NCBI GenBank assembly: GCA_030148425.1
Contig: JASBTM010000012.1
Span: 108,569 to 172,568, forward strand
Reading direction: 5' to 3'
Source: Hyphomicrobium sp.
Lineage (GTDB): Bacteria > Pseudomonadota > Alphaproteobacteria > Rhizobiales > Hyphomicrobiaceae
Length of the DNA: 64,000 nt
Shown: positions 1-9,689 of the stretch, one piece after another
Numbering within the stretch: position 1 is the stretch's first letter
Layout: each line of letters starts with the position of its first letter
Notes under the pieces: generated by a model
What the model saw: the letters and a program-made list of their open reading frames with translations, nothing else
Told to the model about the DNA's origin: nothing
Databases searched by the model: none
Translations under genes and position numbers: made by a program

Positions 1-1425
1 CTCGGTATCGATCACGGCCTTGATCTGCGCGAGGAACCAGGGATCGATCTTGCAATATTGATGGATCTCGTCGAGCGAGAAACCCTCACGGAACGCCTGG
101 GCGACCTTCAGAATTCGATCCGATGTTGGACGCGAGACAGCGGCGCGGACGACGTTCTTATCGTCCCCCTGCCCCAGACCTTCCAGCTGAATGTCATCGA
201 AGCCCGTCAGGCCCGTTTCCATCGAGCGCAGCGCTTTCTGCACGCTTTCGGCAAACGTACGGCCGATGGCCATAGCTTCTCCGACCGACTTCATCGACGT
301 GGTCAACGTCGTGTCGGCGCCCGGAAACTTTTCGAAGGCAAAGCGCGGAATTTTCGTGACGACGTAATCGATCGTCGGCTCAAACGACGCGGGCGTTGCG
401 CCGCCCGTGATCTCGTTTTGGATTTCGTCCAGCGTATAGCCAACGGCGAGTTTGGCCGCGACTTTCGCGATCGGAAAACCCGTAGCCTTCGACGCCAGCG
501 CGGAGGAGCGCGACACGCGCGGGTTCATTTCGATGACGATCAAGCGGCCGTCAGCAGGATTGACCGCGAACTGAACATTCGAGCCGCCCGTCTCGACGCC
601 AATCTCGCGCAGAACCGCAATCGAGGCATCGCGCATGATCTGGTATTCTTTGTCCGTCAGCGTCAGCGCCGGCGCGACGGTGATGCTGTCGCCAGTGTGA
701 ACGCCCATCGGATCGATGTTTTCGATGGAGCAGATGATGATGCAGTTGTCCGCCTTGTCGCGGACGACCTCCATCTCATACTCTTTCCAACCGATGACGC
801 TTTCCTCGACCAGAACCTGGTCGGTCGGAGACGCATCGAGACCGCGGTCGATGATCTCGAAATATTCTTCGCGGTTGTAGGCGATGCCGCCCCCCGTGCC
901 GCCAAGCGTAAACGACGGACGGATGATCGCGGGCAAACCGACGTGCTCGAGCGCCGACGTCGCTTCGTCGCGGTTGTGCACCAGACGCGAGCGCGGCGTC
1001 TCAAGCCCGATCTCTTCCATGGCCTCGCGGAAGAGCTTGCGGTCCTCCGCCTTGTCGATGGCTTCGGCTTTAGCACCAATCAACTCGACGCCGTGGCGGT
1101 GCAGAATGCCCTGCTTGTGCAGCGCCAGCGCCGTGTTGAGCGCCGTTTGTCCGCCCATCGTCGGCAGGATGGCGTCCGGCTTTTCCTTGGCGATGATCTT
1201 CGCCACGACTTCGGGCGTGATCGGCTCGATATAAGTTGCGTCCGCAAGATCCGGGTCGGTCATGATCGTCGCCGGATTGGAATTGACGAGGATGATCCGA
1301 TAGCCCTCATCCCTCAGCGCCTTGCACGCCTGCGTGCCGGAATAGTCGAATTCGCACGCTTGACCGATGACGATCGGGCCTGCGCCGATGATGAGAATGG
1401 ACTTGATGTCGGTGCGTTTTGGCAT
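1..1425 (-). CDS. carB: Carbamoyl-phosphate synthase large subunit, 5' part (runs off window)
   Basis: Large subunit of carbamoyl-phosphate synthetase, which makes carbamoyl phosphate for arginine and pyrimidine synthesis together with CarA. The reading frame opens at ATG 1425 and stays open to base 1, giving about 475 residues of a protein that is usually near 1100. The start [20 protein letters not shown], then [17 protein letters not shown] and the ATP-grasp stretch [12 protein letters not shown] are the standard CarB N-terminal synthetase half. The C-terminal half lies outside the window. carA is on the same strand 4 kb away, so the two subunits are near each other but separated by five other genes. 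Confidence 0.97.
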   Translation of the reverse strand, partial: MPKRTDIKSILIIGAGPIVIGQACEFDYSGTQACKALRDEGYRIILVNSNPATIMTDPDLADATYIEPITPEVVAKIIAKEKPDAILPTMGGQTALNTALALHKQGILHRHGVELIGAKAEAIDKAEDRKLFREAMEEIGLETPRSRLVHNRDEATSALEHVGLPAIIRPSFTLGGTGGGIAYNREEYFEIIDRGLDASPTDQVLVEESVIGWKEYEMEVVRDKADNCIIICSIENIDPMGVHTGDSITVAPALTLTDKEYQIMRDASIAVLREIGVETGGSNVQFAVNPADGRLIVIEMNPRVSRSSALASKATGFPIAKVAAKLAVGYTLDEIQNEITGGATPASFEPTIDYVVTKIPRFAFEKFPGADTTLTTSMKSVGEAMAIGRTFAESVQKALRSMETGLTGFDDIQLEGLGQGDDKNVVRAAVSRPTSDRILKVAQAFREGFSLDEIHQYCKIDPWFLAQIKAVIDTE

Positions 1426-1575
1426 TTGGCGCAAAAATTTGGCCGAAGCTCGCGCGAAGCGCGGTCGGCTCAGGGGTGGGTGGAACAACGGGCTAAGGGG
1501 GCCTTATAGGCAAAGCATCGCGCGGGGGAAACCCCGAAAATACCGCGCTGCGATGTTCTTCGCCTCTAAGACAAT

Positions 1576-2802
1576 TTAAGCTGTTTTTACATTGTCATAT
1601 TTGGCGGCGTCGGTTCCTGGCAGGAACACTGTCAGCAACCCGAGCAATGGCAGATACGAGCAAATCTCGTACACGTACCCAACGCCCTTCTCGTCGGCGA
1701 CGATGCCGAGCACGGCGGCGGCAATGCCTGCGATGCCAAATGCCGCGCCGAAGAAGACTCCCGAGATCATGCCGACGCGGCCCGGAATGAGCTCTTGGGC
1801 AAAGACCACGATGGCCGGAAATGCCGACGACAGGATCAAGCCGATGATGATCGACAGGATCACGGTCCAGGTCAGATCGGCATAGGGCAGCGCCAACGAA
1901 AACGGCAGGCTACCGACAATCGAGAACCAAATCACCATCTTCGGGCCGAAGCGGTCTCCGAAGACGCCCCCGAGGATCGTTCCGACCGCCGACGCTCCAA
2001 GGAAGGCGAATAGCATCAGCTGCGACGCCTGCACCGAAACGCCGAATTCATGGATGGCGTAGAAGGTGTAAAAGCTCATGAAGCTCGCAGTGTAGATGTT
2101 CTTCGAGAACATCAGCGCTGCCAGCACCACAAGCGCGATAGCCGTGCGCCGACGGGAATGAATGAGGCCGACGCCGACGTGTCCCTTGGCGCGCTTCGAG
2201 CCCGCCGACACCGCCCACTCACTTACTTTCCACAAGATGACCATCGCCAGAAGCGCGAGCGCGGCGAACCATGCGAGGCTCGCTTGGCCGCGCGGGACGA
2301 CGATGAACGCCGCCAGCAACGGACCGATCGACGTGCCGAAATTGCCGCCGAGCTGAAACAACGACTGCGCAAAACCGTGCCGCCCGCCGGACGCCAGCCG
2401 CGCAATACGCGATGATTCCGGATGGAAGATCGCCGAGCCGATGCCGACGAACGCCGCGCCCGCGATCAAACCGAGGTAGCTGCCGGTAAAAGCGAGCAAC
2501 ACAAGACCGGCAAGCGTCGATCCCATGCCGACGCTCGTCGAATAAGGCACGGGACGCTTGTCGGTATAGAGTCCGATGAACGGCTGAAGAAGCGACGCCG
2601 TAATCTGAAAGGCCATCGTCAAGACGCCGATCTGCCAGAAGCTCAAATGATAATTCTCTTTGAGCATCGGATAGATCGCCATGAGCAACGACTGCATGAC
2701 GTCGTTAAGCAAATGGCAAAAGCTCACGGCGAACAGGACGGCGAGCGAGGCGCTGGCGACCGGCGCACGAAGCGCGGCGCGTGATGAATCAATGGCGGTC
2801 AT
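1576..2802 (-). CDS. MFS exporter, fosmidomycin-resistance (Fsr) type
   Basis: Inner-membrane major facilitator transporter, 408 residues, rich in hydrophobic segments as expected for 12 membrane helices. The N-terminal run FCHLLNDVMQSLLMAIYPML and the motif ATGIFHPESSR-like GIGSAIFHPESSRIARLASGG are typical of the Fsr branch of drug exporters. I start at ATG 2802 (MTAIDSSRAAL) because GGAGATT lies just upstream; a longer frame to 2880 has no such support. The substrate cannot be told from the sequence. It is a single gene, followed downstream by carB after 150 bases. Confidence 0.85.
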   Translation of the reverse strand: MTAIDSSRAALRAPVASASLAVLFAVSFCHLLNDVMQSLLMAIYPMLKENYHLSFWQIGVLTMAFQITASLLQPFIGLYTDKRPVPYSTSVGMGSTLAGLVLLAFTGSYLGLIAGAAFVGIGSAIFHPESSRIARLASGGRHGFAQSLFQLGGNFGTSIGPLLAAFIVVPRGQASLAWFAALALLAMVILWKVSEWAVSAGSKRAKGHVGVGLIHSRRRTAIALVVLAALMFSKNIYTASFMSFYTFYAIHEFGVSVQASQLMLFAFLGASAVGTILGGVFGDRFGPKMVIWFSIVGSLPFSLALPYADLTWTVILSIIIGLILSSAFPAIVVFAQELIPGRVGMISGVFFGAAFGIAGIAAAVLGIVADEKGVGYVYEICSYLPLLGLLTVFLPGTDAAKYDNVKTA

Positions 2803-2907
2803 TGGAATCTCCGAGCGACCTTCTAACGCTGGAGTCCGCGCAAAACATCGCCCGCGGCGGCATGGCTGCCATCCCGCCACGCAACGCCGCAGAGGCCTTG
2901 AAGGCGG

Positions 2908-3618
2908 CTATTTCCCGTCCGGCGGCGGTGTCGCGGGCGCGGGCGCGGGAGATTTATCCGGCAGGGCGTCCGCCGGAACATCGATCTTCAGGTCGATCGG
3001 GAAAGAATAGGTCGTCTTGAAGATGGGCTTGTCTTCGTGCCCCGGCGCCAGAATGACATTGCTTGCGGGAAGCCCCGTCAACGCATCGACGTAGAACATC
3101 CGGAATGCCTGGTTGGTCGGCGCGCTCGAGCCTTTTTCCGGTTCCGTTTCGAGCTTGTAGGAGATGACGTCGCGGCCGTCGATCTTCGCGCGGCCCTTGC
3201 ACGCGTAGTTCCCGACGTCCGTCTGCTGCTTGACGACGGTATCGTCCATCTGCTCGCGAAGCTGAGCGGCGATCTGCTGCGGCACCGGCTTCCAGCCGGT
3301 TTCCTGCTTCGCCCATGCCTTATCGCCAACGAGGATCAACTCCGTCGTCTGATTGCTGAGTTTGGCGGTCATGGTCTGGTGCATGCGGTCCGGCAGCACG
3401 TAATCCACCTGCATCTGCATCGGCCCGTTTTCGGTGAGCATCTGTGTATCCATGCGGAACCACGATGACTTCCTGAGCTTCTGCAGTGCCGCCGAAACCT
3501 CCTCGCGGCAGGGATTGGCGTTCTGCTTGGAGTCGGCCGGGCTCGGCGGCGCGATCTGCGCCGACGCGTAGCTCGACAAGGAGGCGGTCGCTATGATGGC
3601 TAGGGCGATGCGGCGCAT
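2908..3618 (-). CDS. Secreted LolA-like protein, copy 1
   Basis: Predicted periplasmic protein of 236 residues. A signal peptide (MRRIALAIIATASLSSYASA) is followed by a domain that starts at a conserved Cys (CREEV) and has alternating strands such as MQMQVDYVLPDRMHQTM, which recall the LolA/LppX fold. The tail is Pro-rich. It is a paralogue of the next gene upstream: both have FYVD..TGLPA.NV and YSFP.D near the end. Binding of a lipid or lipoprotein is only inferred from the fold-like pattern. Confidence 0.7.
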   Translation of the reverse strand: MRRIALAIIATASLSSYASAQIAPPSPADSKQNANPCREEVSAALQKLRKSSWFRMDTQMLTENGPMQMQVDYVLPDRMHQTMTAKLSNQTTELILVGDKAWAKQETGWKPVPQQIAAQLREQMDDTVVKQQTDVGNYACKGRAKIDGRDVISYKLETEPEKGSSAPTNQAFRMFYVDALTGLPASNVILAPGHEDKPIFKTTYSFPIDLKIDVPADALPDKSPAPAPATPPPDGK

Positions 3619-3653
3619 GGAGGAGATATCCCGATGGATGCCCGAAGGCTCAG

Positions 3654-4277
3654 TTAACGGAGCTTTTGCGCGGGCGCATTCGCCGGCGCAACGATGTCGA
3701 TGTCTGTCGGATAGGAATATTTGACTTCGCGCAGCGGCTTGGAGCCTTCGGCGAGCGTCGACACCACGTTGAAGGCGGGTAAGCCGCTCTTCGGATCGAC
3801 GTAAATCGTCCGCGCAACCACCTTCGACGCGTCGGCCTGAGAATGCGATTTATCTACGAAGCGGTAGCCGAGCAGATCCTGGTTTTCGAATTTCACCGTG
3901 CCGAGACAATCATAGCCGTCGAGCTTGGCCGGCCGCGCCAAGGCTTCAGCGACCTCAGCAATGATCGACTGTGTGTATTGCGGCTGCAGCTCCTCGAAGC
4001 TTCCGCCTGAACCTGCATACGCGCGGTTATTGATCAGCATTGTCTGCTGCTCGCCCGGCATTGCAGGCGACGTGACCGTCTGAAGCATTCTGAGGGGCGG
4101 CATGTAATCGATGCGCATTTGAGCCTCGCCCTCGGCGGTTGCCTGCGAGAACTCGACGCGGAACGACTTCAGCGACAGCTGTTTTCTGATGGCGTCAAGA
4201 ACGTCGGCCGAGCAATCCGCAGCAGACGCCGGAGTCGCAACCGCGAGCGCCGCGGCAGCAACAAAGAAAAGGCGCAT
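3654..4277 (-). CDS. Secreted LolA-like protein, copy 2
   Basis: Predicted periplasmic protein of 207 residues with a clear signal peptide ending near ATPASAAD. I chose ATG 4277 over the TTG at 4280 because GGGAGG sits at the right distance. The body (CSADVLDAIRKQLSLKSFRV, then QMRIDYMPPLRMLQTV) matches copy 1 across its whole length at modest identity, so the pair arose by an old tandem duplication. Spacing to copy 1 is 35 bases, so one transcript is likely. Function unknown; a LolA-type fold is inferred. Confidence 0.7.
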   Translation of the reverse strand: MRLFFVAAAALAVATPASAADCSADVLDAIRKQLSLKSFRVEFSQATAEGEAQMRIDYMPPLRMLQTVTSPAMPGEQQTMLINNRAYAGSGGSFEELQPQYTQSIIAEVAEALARPAKLDGYDCLGTVKFENQDLLGYRFVDKSHSQADASKVVARTIYVDPKSGLPAFNVVSTLAEGSKPLREVKYSYPTDIDIVAPANAPAQKLR

Positions 4278-4391
4278 CAACTTCCTCCCAGATTTTTTCC
4301 CTGGGTTATAAGCAAATTTGCCGCAGACGCGACCTTAAAGTTCAGCAAGGTTGATTTGATGGCGTCCTGACACCCCCGACGCCCGAGCCGC

Positions 4392-5432
4392 TTATTTTTT
4401 GCGCATCTTCTCGCAAGGGTCGCTGCGTTCGGCGCGCGGCGTGAAGACGAGAAAATCAGCGGCGGGTCGGCCATCGGGATCGCGCGGGATATACGACTGC
4501 GGATCGGAGTTGCCATCCTCGACCTCGACGAACAACACCGAGACGACTTTCTTTTCGGACGCTCTTCGATGCAGATACCACGGCACGCCGCGATCGGCAC
4601 GGGCGTGTCCCGTCCCCGCGATCAGGATGGCGGAGCCTTGCATCGCGGCGTTCAGGGTGACGTCGGCCAGATGTGCATCTCTGTAGCGCTGCGCAAACGC
4701 CATGCCGCCGAATGCTTCCTTGGGCAGCGCGCCGCAATGCGCTTCCTCGATTTCCTTGATCGACGCCTCGTCGTATTTGTCGCCGAGAGGAACGTCGAGC
4801 GCGAGGCGCATCTGTTCATCAGCAGGCAAGCTGCCCGGGCCGCCCTTGGCGGCCTTCATGATATCGGCACGCGAAACGTCCCCGGCATAGAATGATCGCT
4901 TGGCCGCAATGACGAAATCGATCAGCGGATCGTAAAGGTCGGGCCACCCCGATTTCTGCCAGCCGACCGCCTCTTTCAATTCGGCGGCCGTGACCGTCTT
5001 ACCGTCCCGCAGCTTCGATACGGTTGCATCGATGGCTGGCTGCTGATCTTCGCGGAATTGCTCGAATACGATTGCGGTTTCGTTTCCTGGCACGGACAGC
5101 GCGAATTCCTTGATCGCCGCCGCCTGCAAGAGATGATGCGTTGCGTTGTCGTGCGTCTCACCGAGAATTAGCACGCCGCCGGAAGCGAGCGCTGCCGTCG
5201 CCTCCGCTTTCAATTGCTTCCATTCATCGTCGGGGCATGGCTTCGCCGAATCGTTGCCACTCGTTTCGGCGGTCGGAAAGATGCGACCGCAAAGCGGATG
5301 CGCACAGGCCGACGTCTCCGCGCTCTTCTGCAGAAAAGGTCCTGGTTTGCTGGGCGAGCACGCCGTCGCGTCCGCCGCCCCGCAGATCAACCCCAAGGCA
5401 GCGGCGAAGATTTGATGGCGTAGCGCTCGCAC
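4392..5432 (-). CDS. ChaN-like haem-binding/Tiki-superfamily protein
   Basis: 346 residues starting at GTG 5432, two bases after the carA stop, so it is probably translated from the carA transcript. An N-terminal hydrophobic stretch (IFAAALGLICGAADA) suggests export. The core has the family signature GETHDNATHH followed about 40 residues on by FEQFREDQQPAID, and ends with IAGTGHARADRGVPWYLHRR. These are the conserved motifs of the ChaN/DUF399 family, thought to bind haem or act as Tiki-like hydrolases. A link to CarA function is not obvious; the operon may be fortuitous. Confidence 0.75.
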   Translation of the reverse strand: MRALRHQIFAAALGLICGAADATACSPSKPGPFLQKSAETSACAHPLCGRIFPTAETSGNDSAKPCPDDEWKQLKAEATAALASGGVLILGETHDNATHHLLQAAAIKEFALSVPGNETAIVFEQFREDQQPAIDATVSKLRDGKTVTAAELKEAVGWQKSGWPDLYDPLIDFVIAAKRSFYAGDVSRADIMKAAKGGPGSLPADEQMRLALDVPLGDKYDEASIKEIEEAHCGALPKEAFGGMAFAQRYRDAHLADVTLNAAMQGSAILIAGTGHARADRGVPWYLHRRASEKKVVSVLFVEVEDGNSDPQSYIPRDPDGRPAADFLVFTPRAERSDPCEKMRKK

Positions 5433-5434
5433 GC

Positions 5435-6634
5435 TCAGCGCTCGCGGCTCGTCGGCACGCCCTTCTGCTCGCGCATCATGTTGACGAACCGCGTGAAGAG
5501 ATAGTGGCTGTCCTGCGGGCCGGGAGACGCTTCCGGGTGATGCTGCACGGAGAAGACGGGCTTGCCCTCAAGCGCCAAGCCGCAGTTCGAACCATCGAAC
5601 AGCGAGACGTGGGTTTCGACGACGCCATCCGGCAGGGAATCGCGATCCACGGCGAAGCCGTGGTTCATCGACACGATCTCGACCTTGTTGGTCGTGAAAT
5701 CCTTCACGGGATGGTTGGCGCCGTGATGACCCTGGTGCATCTTTTTCGTCACCGCGCCGAGAGCGAGCCCCAGCATCTGATGACCGAGGCAGATGCCGAA
5801 CACCGGCTTGCCGCTATCGACGAGCTTCTTGATTTCCGGAACGGCGTATTCGCCGGTCGCGGCCGGATCGCCCGGACCGTTCGACAGAAAAACGCCGTCG
5901 GGTTTGCGCGCGAGGATATCCTCGGCCTTCTCTTTCGCGGGCACGACCGTCACCTTGCAGCCAGCAGATGCGAGGCAGCGCAGAATGTTGCGCTTCAGGC
6001 CGTAGTCGACCGCTACGACGTGAAATTCAGGGTTTTCGTTACGCGTAAAACCTTTGTCCCAGACCCAGCGCTGCTCGTCCCACGAATAGCTCTGGCCGCT
6101 GGTCACTTCCGGAACGAGATCGAGGCCCAGCAGTCCGTGCCAGGATTTCGCCTCGGCCTTCAACGCGTCGATATCGAACTTGCCGGACGGCTCGTGCGCG
6201 ATGACGCCGTTTGGCATGCCCCGCTCGCGGATGCGGGCGGTGAGCGCCCGCGTATCGATGCCGGCGATGGCGACGATGCCGCGCGTCTTCAGCCACGCGT
6301 CGAGATTTTCGGCCGCACGATAGTTCGAAGGATCGGTGATGTCGGCACGCAGAATACAGCCCCGCACGCCCGAACGCGATGCGAGGTTCGACGTCTCGGT
6401 GTCTTCCGCATTTGCGCCGACGTTACCGATATGCGGGAAGGTGAACGTGATGATCTGTCCGGCGTAGCTCGGATCCGTCAGGATTTCCTGATAACCGGTG
6501 ATCGCCGTATTGAAGCAAACTTCGCCCACGGCCGTCCCGGTTGCACCGAGACCGCGTCCGGCAATGACGGTCCCGTCATCGAGCACGAGACGCGCCGTCA
6601 GAGGCACTTCTGTCCAGGGTTCAGGTGCGGTCAT
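5435..6634 (-). CDS. carA: Carbamoyl-phosphate synthase small subunit
   Basis: Glutamine amidotransferase subunit of carbamoyl-phosphate synthetase, 399 residues. It supplies ammonia from glutamine to CarB. The N-terminal domain has [20 protein letters not shown], and the class I amidotransferase domain has the nucleophile elbow [17 protein letters not shown] plus the catalytic His in [13 protein letters not shown]. Length is normal for the family. Starts at ATG 6634. The ChaN-like gene follows directly. Confidence 0.97.
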   Translation of the reverse strand: MTAPEPWTEVPLTARLVLDDGTVIAGRGLGATGTAVGEVCFNTAITGYQEILTDPSYAGQIITFTFPHIGNVGANAEDTETSNLASRSGVRGCILRADITDPSNYRAAENLDAWLKTRGIVAIAGIDTRALTARIRERGMPNGVIAHEPSGKFDIDALKAEAKSWHGLLGLDLVPEVTSGQSYSWDEQRWVWDKGFTRNENPEFHVVAVDYGLKRNILRCLASAGCKVTVVPAKEKAEDILARKPDGVFLSNGPGDPAATGEYAVPEIKKLVDSGKPVFGICLGHQMLGLALGAVTKKMHQGHHGANHPVKDFTTNKVEIVSMNHGFAVDRDSLPDGVVETHVSLFDGSNCGLALEGKPVFSVQHHPEASPGPQDSHYLFTRFVNMMREQKGVPTSRER

Positions 6635-6809
6635 CTTTCATCCGTTCATGGAAAAGCAGGCGTGGGGTCGCCAAGTCGCGCGGAACCTAGGGTAACGCCC
6701 TTTCAACGTCAATTACGGTCGTCGACGGAAAGTTCGTACCTAGCAAAGGCTTGCTCAGGACGACCCGCAACACGTAAACCAAGTCCTTCGACCTCAAGGA
6801 GACCTACCC

Positions 6810-7247
6810 ATGCGCGCGAAGATCAACGCGGACCTCAAATCGGCAATGAAGGCCGGCGACAAGCAACGAGTGGGAACACTCCGGCTCATCAATGCAGCCA
6901 TCCAATCCGCCGAGATCGAAGCGAAGAAAGAGCTCGATGATGCGGGAATTCTCGCGGTCATGACCAAGATGGTGAAGCAGCGCCGCGATTCAATCACTCA
7001 ATATACAAGCGGCGGCCGCCCCGAACTCGCGGCGACCGAGCAGGCGGAAATCGACGTCATCGAAGCTTATTTACCGAAGCAGATGGACGAAGCGGCTGTA
7101 TCGGCCGCCATCGCCGACGCGATCAAGGAGGCCGGGGCGGCATCCGCGAAGGACATGGGCAAGGTTATGGGCGTGCTCAAAGCCAAGTATGCCGGACAGA
7201 TGGATTTCCAGAAGGCCAGCGCCGCCGTGAAAGCTGCTCTCGGTTGA
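6810..7247 (+). CDS. GatB/YqeY domain protein
   Basis: Small 145-residue protein of the YqeY family, related to the C-terminal tail domain of GatB. The start MRAKINADLKSAMKAGDK, the AEIDVIEAYLPKQMDE stretch and the final GKVMGVLKAKYAGQMDF are all family hallmarks. A GGAG ribosome site lies upstream (AAGGAGACCTACCC). yqeY-dnaG-rpoD is a common order in alphaproteobacteria. Its molecular role is not established; a part in tRNA-dependent amidation is only suggested by homology. Confidence 0.9.
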   Translation: MRAKINADLKSAMKAGDKQRVGTLRLINAAIQSAEIEAKKELDDAGILAVMTKMVKQRRDSITQYTSGGRPELAATEQAEIDVIEAYLPKQMDEAAVSAAIADAIKEAGAASAKDMGKVMGVLKAKYAGQMDFQKASAAVKAALG

Positions 7248-7259
7248 CGATATAAGCAC

Positions 7260-7290
7260 TGTCATCCTCGGGGTCGTCCCAAGGATGACA
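7260..7290 (+). terminator. Hairpin after yqeY, possible terminator or dispersed palindrome
   Basis: Nine perfect base pairs (7260-7268 with 7282-7290), one mismatch, then three more G-C pairs and a small loop. No T-run follows, so it is a weak candidate for an intrinsic terminator. The sequence looks like the dispersed palindromes (GTCATCC...GGATGAC) that occur in many alphaproteobacterial intergenic spaces. Confidence 0.5.
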
Positions 7291-7588
7291 TGTTTCCTGG
7301 TTCAAACCTTTTCCCTTAACGCTGCCATGCGGGCGGAGGCCTGTACCCAGACGACAATCGATATTTTCGGTGCTTCAACTTGCCCGAAGCCCGGCCTGCG
7401 CCGGAATGATGTTCAAAGCGGGTGATCTGCCTATTGCGAAGGCACTGTGGAAAGCGGGTACGGATTTGCGGCTCAAAGCCTTGAATGGGCGAGCATCTGA
7501 GCGAATCACCTATTGATTTGTCCGCCGTGAGCCCCCTTGGCTGGACCCATGGCACGACTTTTCGCTGGATCCGAGGCAAAACGCGGCA
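7291..7588. other. Intergenic stretch before dnaG
   Basis: About 300 bases between the yqeY hairpin and dnaG. Open frames here on the minus strand run into dnaG and look like shadows. The region probably holds the dnaG promoter, but I cannot point to a convincing -35/-10 pair. Confidence 0.4.
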
Positions 7589-9580
7589 ATGCGCTTCAGT
7601 CCCAACTTTCTGGATGAGATCCGCTCCCGGCTGTCCGTCAGCCAGGTGGTCGGCCGGAAAGTTGCGTTGAAGAAGGCCGGACGCGAATATCGCGGTCTCT
7701 CGCCCTTCAAGGTGGAGAAAAGCCCGTCGTTTTTCGTCAACGACCAGAAGGGCTTTTACCATTGCTTCGCCTCGGGCGAGCATGGCGACATCTTTACGTT
7801 TCTGATGAAGACGGAAGGTCTGGAATTCCCCGAAGCGGTCGAGCGCCTGGCGGCTGAGGCGGGCGTTCCCATGCCCAAGCAGCCCGAGCGCAACATCGAG
7901 CAGGAAGACCAGCGCGAACGGCTCTATCGGCTCCTGGAGGCGTCTGCGGCGTTCTTTGAGGGCGCTCTGCGGTCAGGTCCCGGCGGGGAAGCGCGCCGCT
8001 ACATCGAAGGGCGAGGTCTTGCAGCCGAGACGATTTCGAGTTTCCGGCTGGGCTTTGCGCCGAACTCCCGCACCGCGCTCGGATCGCATTTGAAAGCCAA
8101 GGGGTTCTCCGCAGCCGACATGGCATCGGCGGGCATGCTCATCGCGGGCGACGACATTCCCGAGCCCTATGACCGCTTCCGAAACCGCGTCATGTTCCCG
8201 ATCCTCGACCTCAAGGGCCGGGTGATTGCGTTCGGGGGCCGGGCTCTCGACAAGGACGCACCCGCCAAATACCTGAATTCGCCCGAGACGCCGCTCTTTC
8301 ACAAAGGCCATATCCTGTTCAATGCCGCCCGCGCCCGAACCGCCGGGCACGAGAAGAACAGGGTCATCGTCGTCGAAGGCTACATGGATGTCGTGACCCT
8401 GGCGGAAGCCGGGTTCGAGGAAACCGTGGCCCCCCTGGGAACGGCCTTGACCGAAGATCAGTTGAAACTTTTGTGGCGTTTTGCTCCAGAACCGATCCTT
8501 TGCTTCGACGGCGACAGCGCCGGCCAAAAGGCCGCTGACCGTGCCGTTGAGGTTGCCCTCCCCTGGGTCAAGGCGGGCCACAGCGTCGCCTTTGCGTTTC
8601 TGCCGACCGGGCTCGATCCGGACGATCTCATTCGCCAGCAAGGCTCTGCCGCCATGACGGACGTTCTTGCCAAGACCCGACCGCTCATCGAGGTCCTTTG
8701 GGACCGGGAGCTCAAAGCCCAGCCGACCGCCACACCGGAACAGCGGGCGGCGCTCGAGGCCCGGCTCGGTGCACTGACCGGGTCCATCCAGGATGCGGCC
8801 GTCCGCAACCATTACGCGCGGGAGCTTCGCGACAGGTTGTATCAACTTGGGCGTGAGCGCTCGGCCATGCGGATGGCATCGAGTGGCGGTAATCCGGACG
8901 GCGTGCGCCGCCAAGCCTCCTACGCCCGCCCAGTGGCAACGCCAGATTGGCGTTCCCGCGACCGAAACCGTCTCGGCGGCAACTCGGGGGAGCGCAAATT
9001 TTCCGGGCGTCGTGACGCACTTTCACCCCCGCCTCTGGTAAGCCACGAGCTGGCTAGCCATTTTCAGAGCATATCGCCGCGCGAAGCTTTGATCATGAAA
9101 ACTCTTATTAACCATCCATGGTTGATTGATGATCATTCGGAGGCGATCGCGGATATCGCATTCGCGGCTCCATCACTTTCGGTTCTCAGGGACGAAGTTT
9201 TAGCACTGCATGCACGCCAAAATTCACTTGACAGCGCAACTTTACGCACCCAATTGAGCAAATCGGGGGTTGCAAAGGTGGTGGACCTCGTCGCGCAAAC
9301 GATTACGCATATAAGCGACCGTTTTGCCGAGCCAGATGCCTCTGCCACCGATGTCGAAGCCGCCTGGCACCATATTCTTGCGTTGCATCAGCGACAGGTC
9401 GCCCTCGGCCTAGCACTGAAGGCAGCTGAGGAGGCTTGGTATCGGGATTGCACGGAAGAGGCCGAGATCCGCCTTCTCGACATCAAACGACAAATCGCCA
9501 GCGAGGCGGCGATGGACCAGATGGATGACGAGTTCGACCAACCCGACGACGACGCTTCTGACGTTAAGCGCGCTGGATAA
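7589..9580 (+). CDS. dnaG: DNA primase
   Basis: Primase that makes RNA primers at the replication fork, 663 residues. The N-terminal domain MRFSPNFLDEIRSRLSVSQV leads into the zinc-binding region, but the usual four ligands are mostly gone: CPFH is SPFK and the second CxxC is CFAS. The Toprim core is intact, with VEGYMDVVTLAEAG (Glu near 262) and CFDGDSAGQKAADRA (Asp residues near 307). The C-terminal part is the helicase-binding region. It lies upstream of rpoD on the same strand, as in the macromolecular-synthesis cluster. Confidence 0.97.
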   Translation: MRFSPNFLDEIRSRLSVSQVVGRKVALKKAGREYRGLSPFKVEKSPSFFVNDQKGFYHCFASGEHGDIFTFLMKTEGLEFPEAVERLAAEAGVPMPKQPERNIEQEDQRERLYRLLEASAAFFEGALRSGPGGEARRYIEGRGLAAETISSFRLGFAPNSRTALGSHLKAKGFSAADMASAGMLIAGDDIPEPYDRFRNRVMFPILDLKGRVIAFGGRALDKDAPAKYLNSPETPLFHKGHILFNAARARTAGHEKNRVIVVEGYMDVVTLAEAGFEETVAPLGTALTEDQLKLLWRFAPEPILCFDGDSAGQKAADRAVEVALPWVKAGHSVAFAFLPTGLDPDDLIRQQGSAAMTDVLAKTRPLIEVLWDRELKAQPTATPEQRAALEARLGALTGSIQDAAVRNHYARELRDRLYQLGRERSAMRMASSGGNPDGVRRQASYARPVATPDWRSRDRNRLGGNSGERKFSGRRDALSPPPLVSHELASHFQSISPREALIMKTLINHPWLIDDHSEAIADIAFAAPSLSVLRDEVLALHARQNSLDSATLRTQLSKSGVAKVVDLVAQTITHISDRFAEPDASATDVEAAWHHILALHQRQVALGLALKAAEEAWYRDCTEEAEIRLLDIKRQIASEAAMDQMDDEFDQPDDDASDVKRAG

Positions 9581-9689
9581 GCGCGTATCGCATTCCGGCT
9601 CTGGACGCAGCAGGCTGCGGTTCGGTGCTTAAATTTGAATAATGATTGAGCCGTTTCTTCAGGGACGGCACAGACGACAAGGAACAAAA

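Noticed and set aside
58..1509. A 483-codon plus-strand frame
   Set aside because: It is antisense to carB, whose N-terminal motifs are unmistakable.
5141..6940. A 599-codon plus-strand frame
   Set aside because: Antisense to carA and the ChaN-like gene; Arg-rich and without domains.
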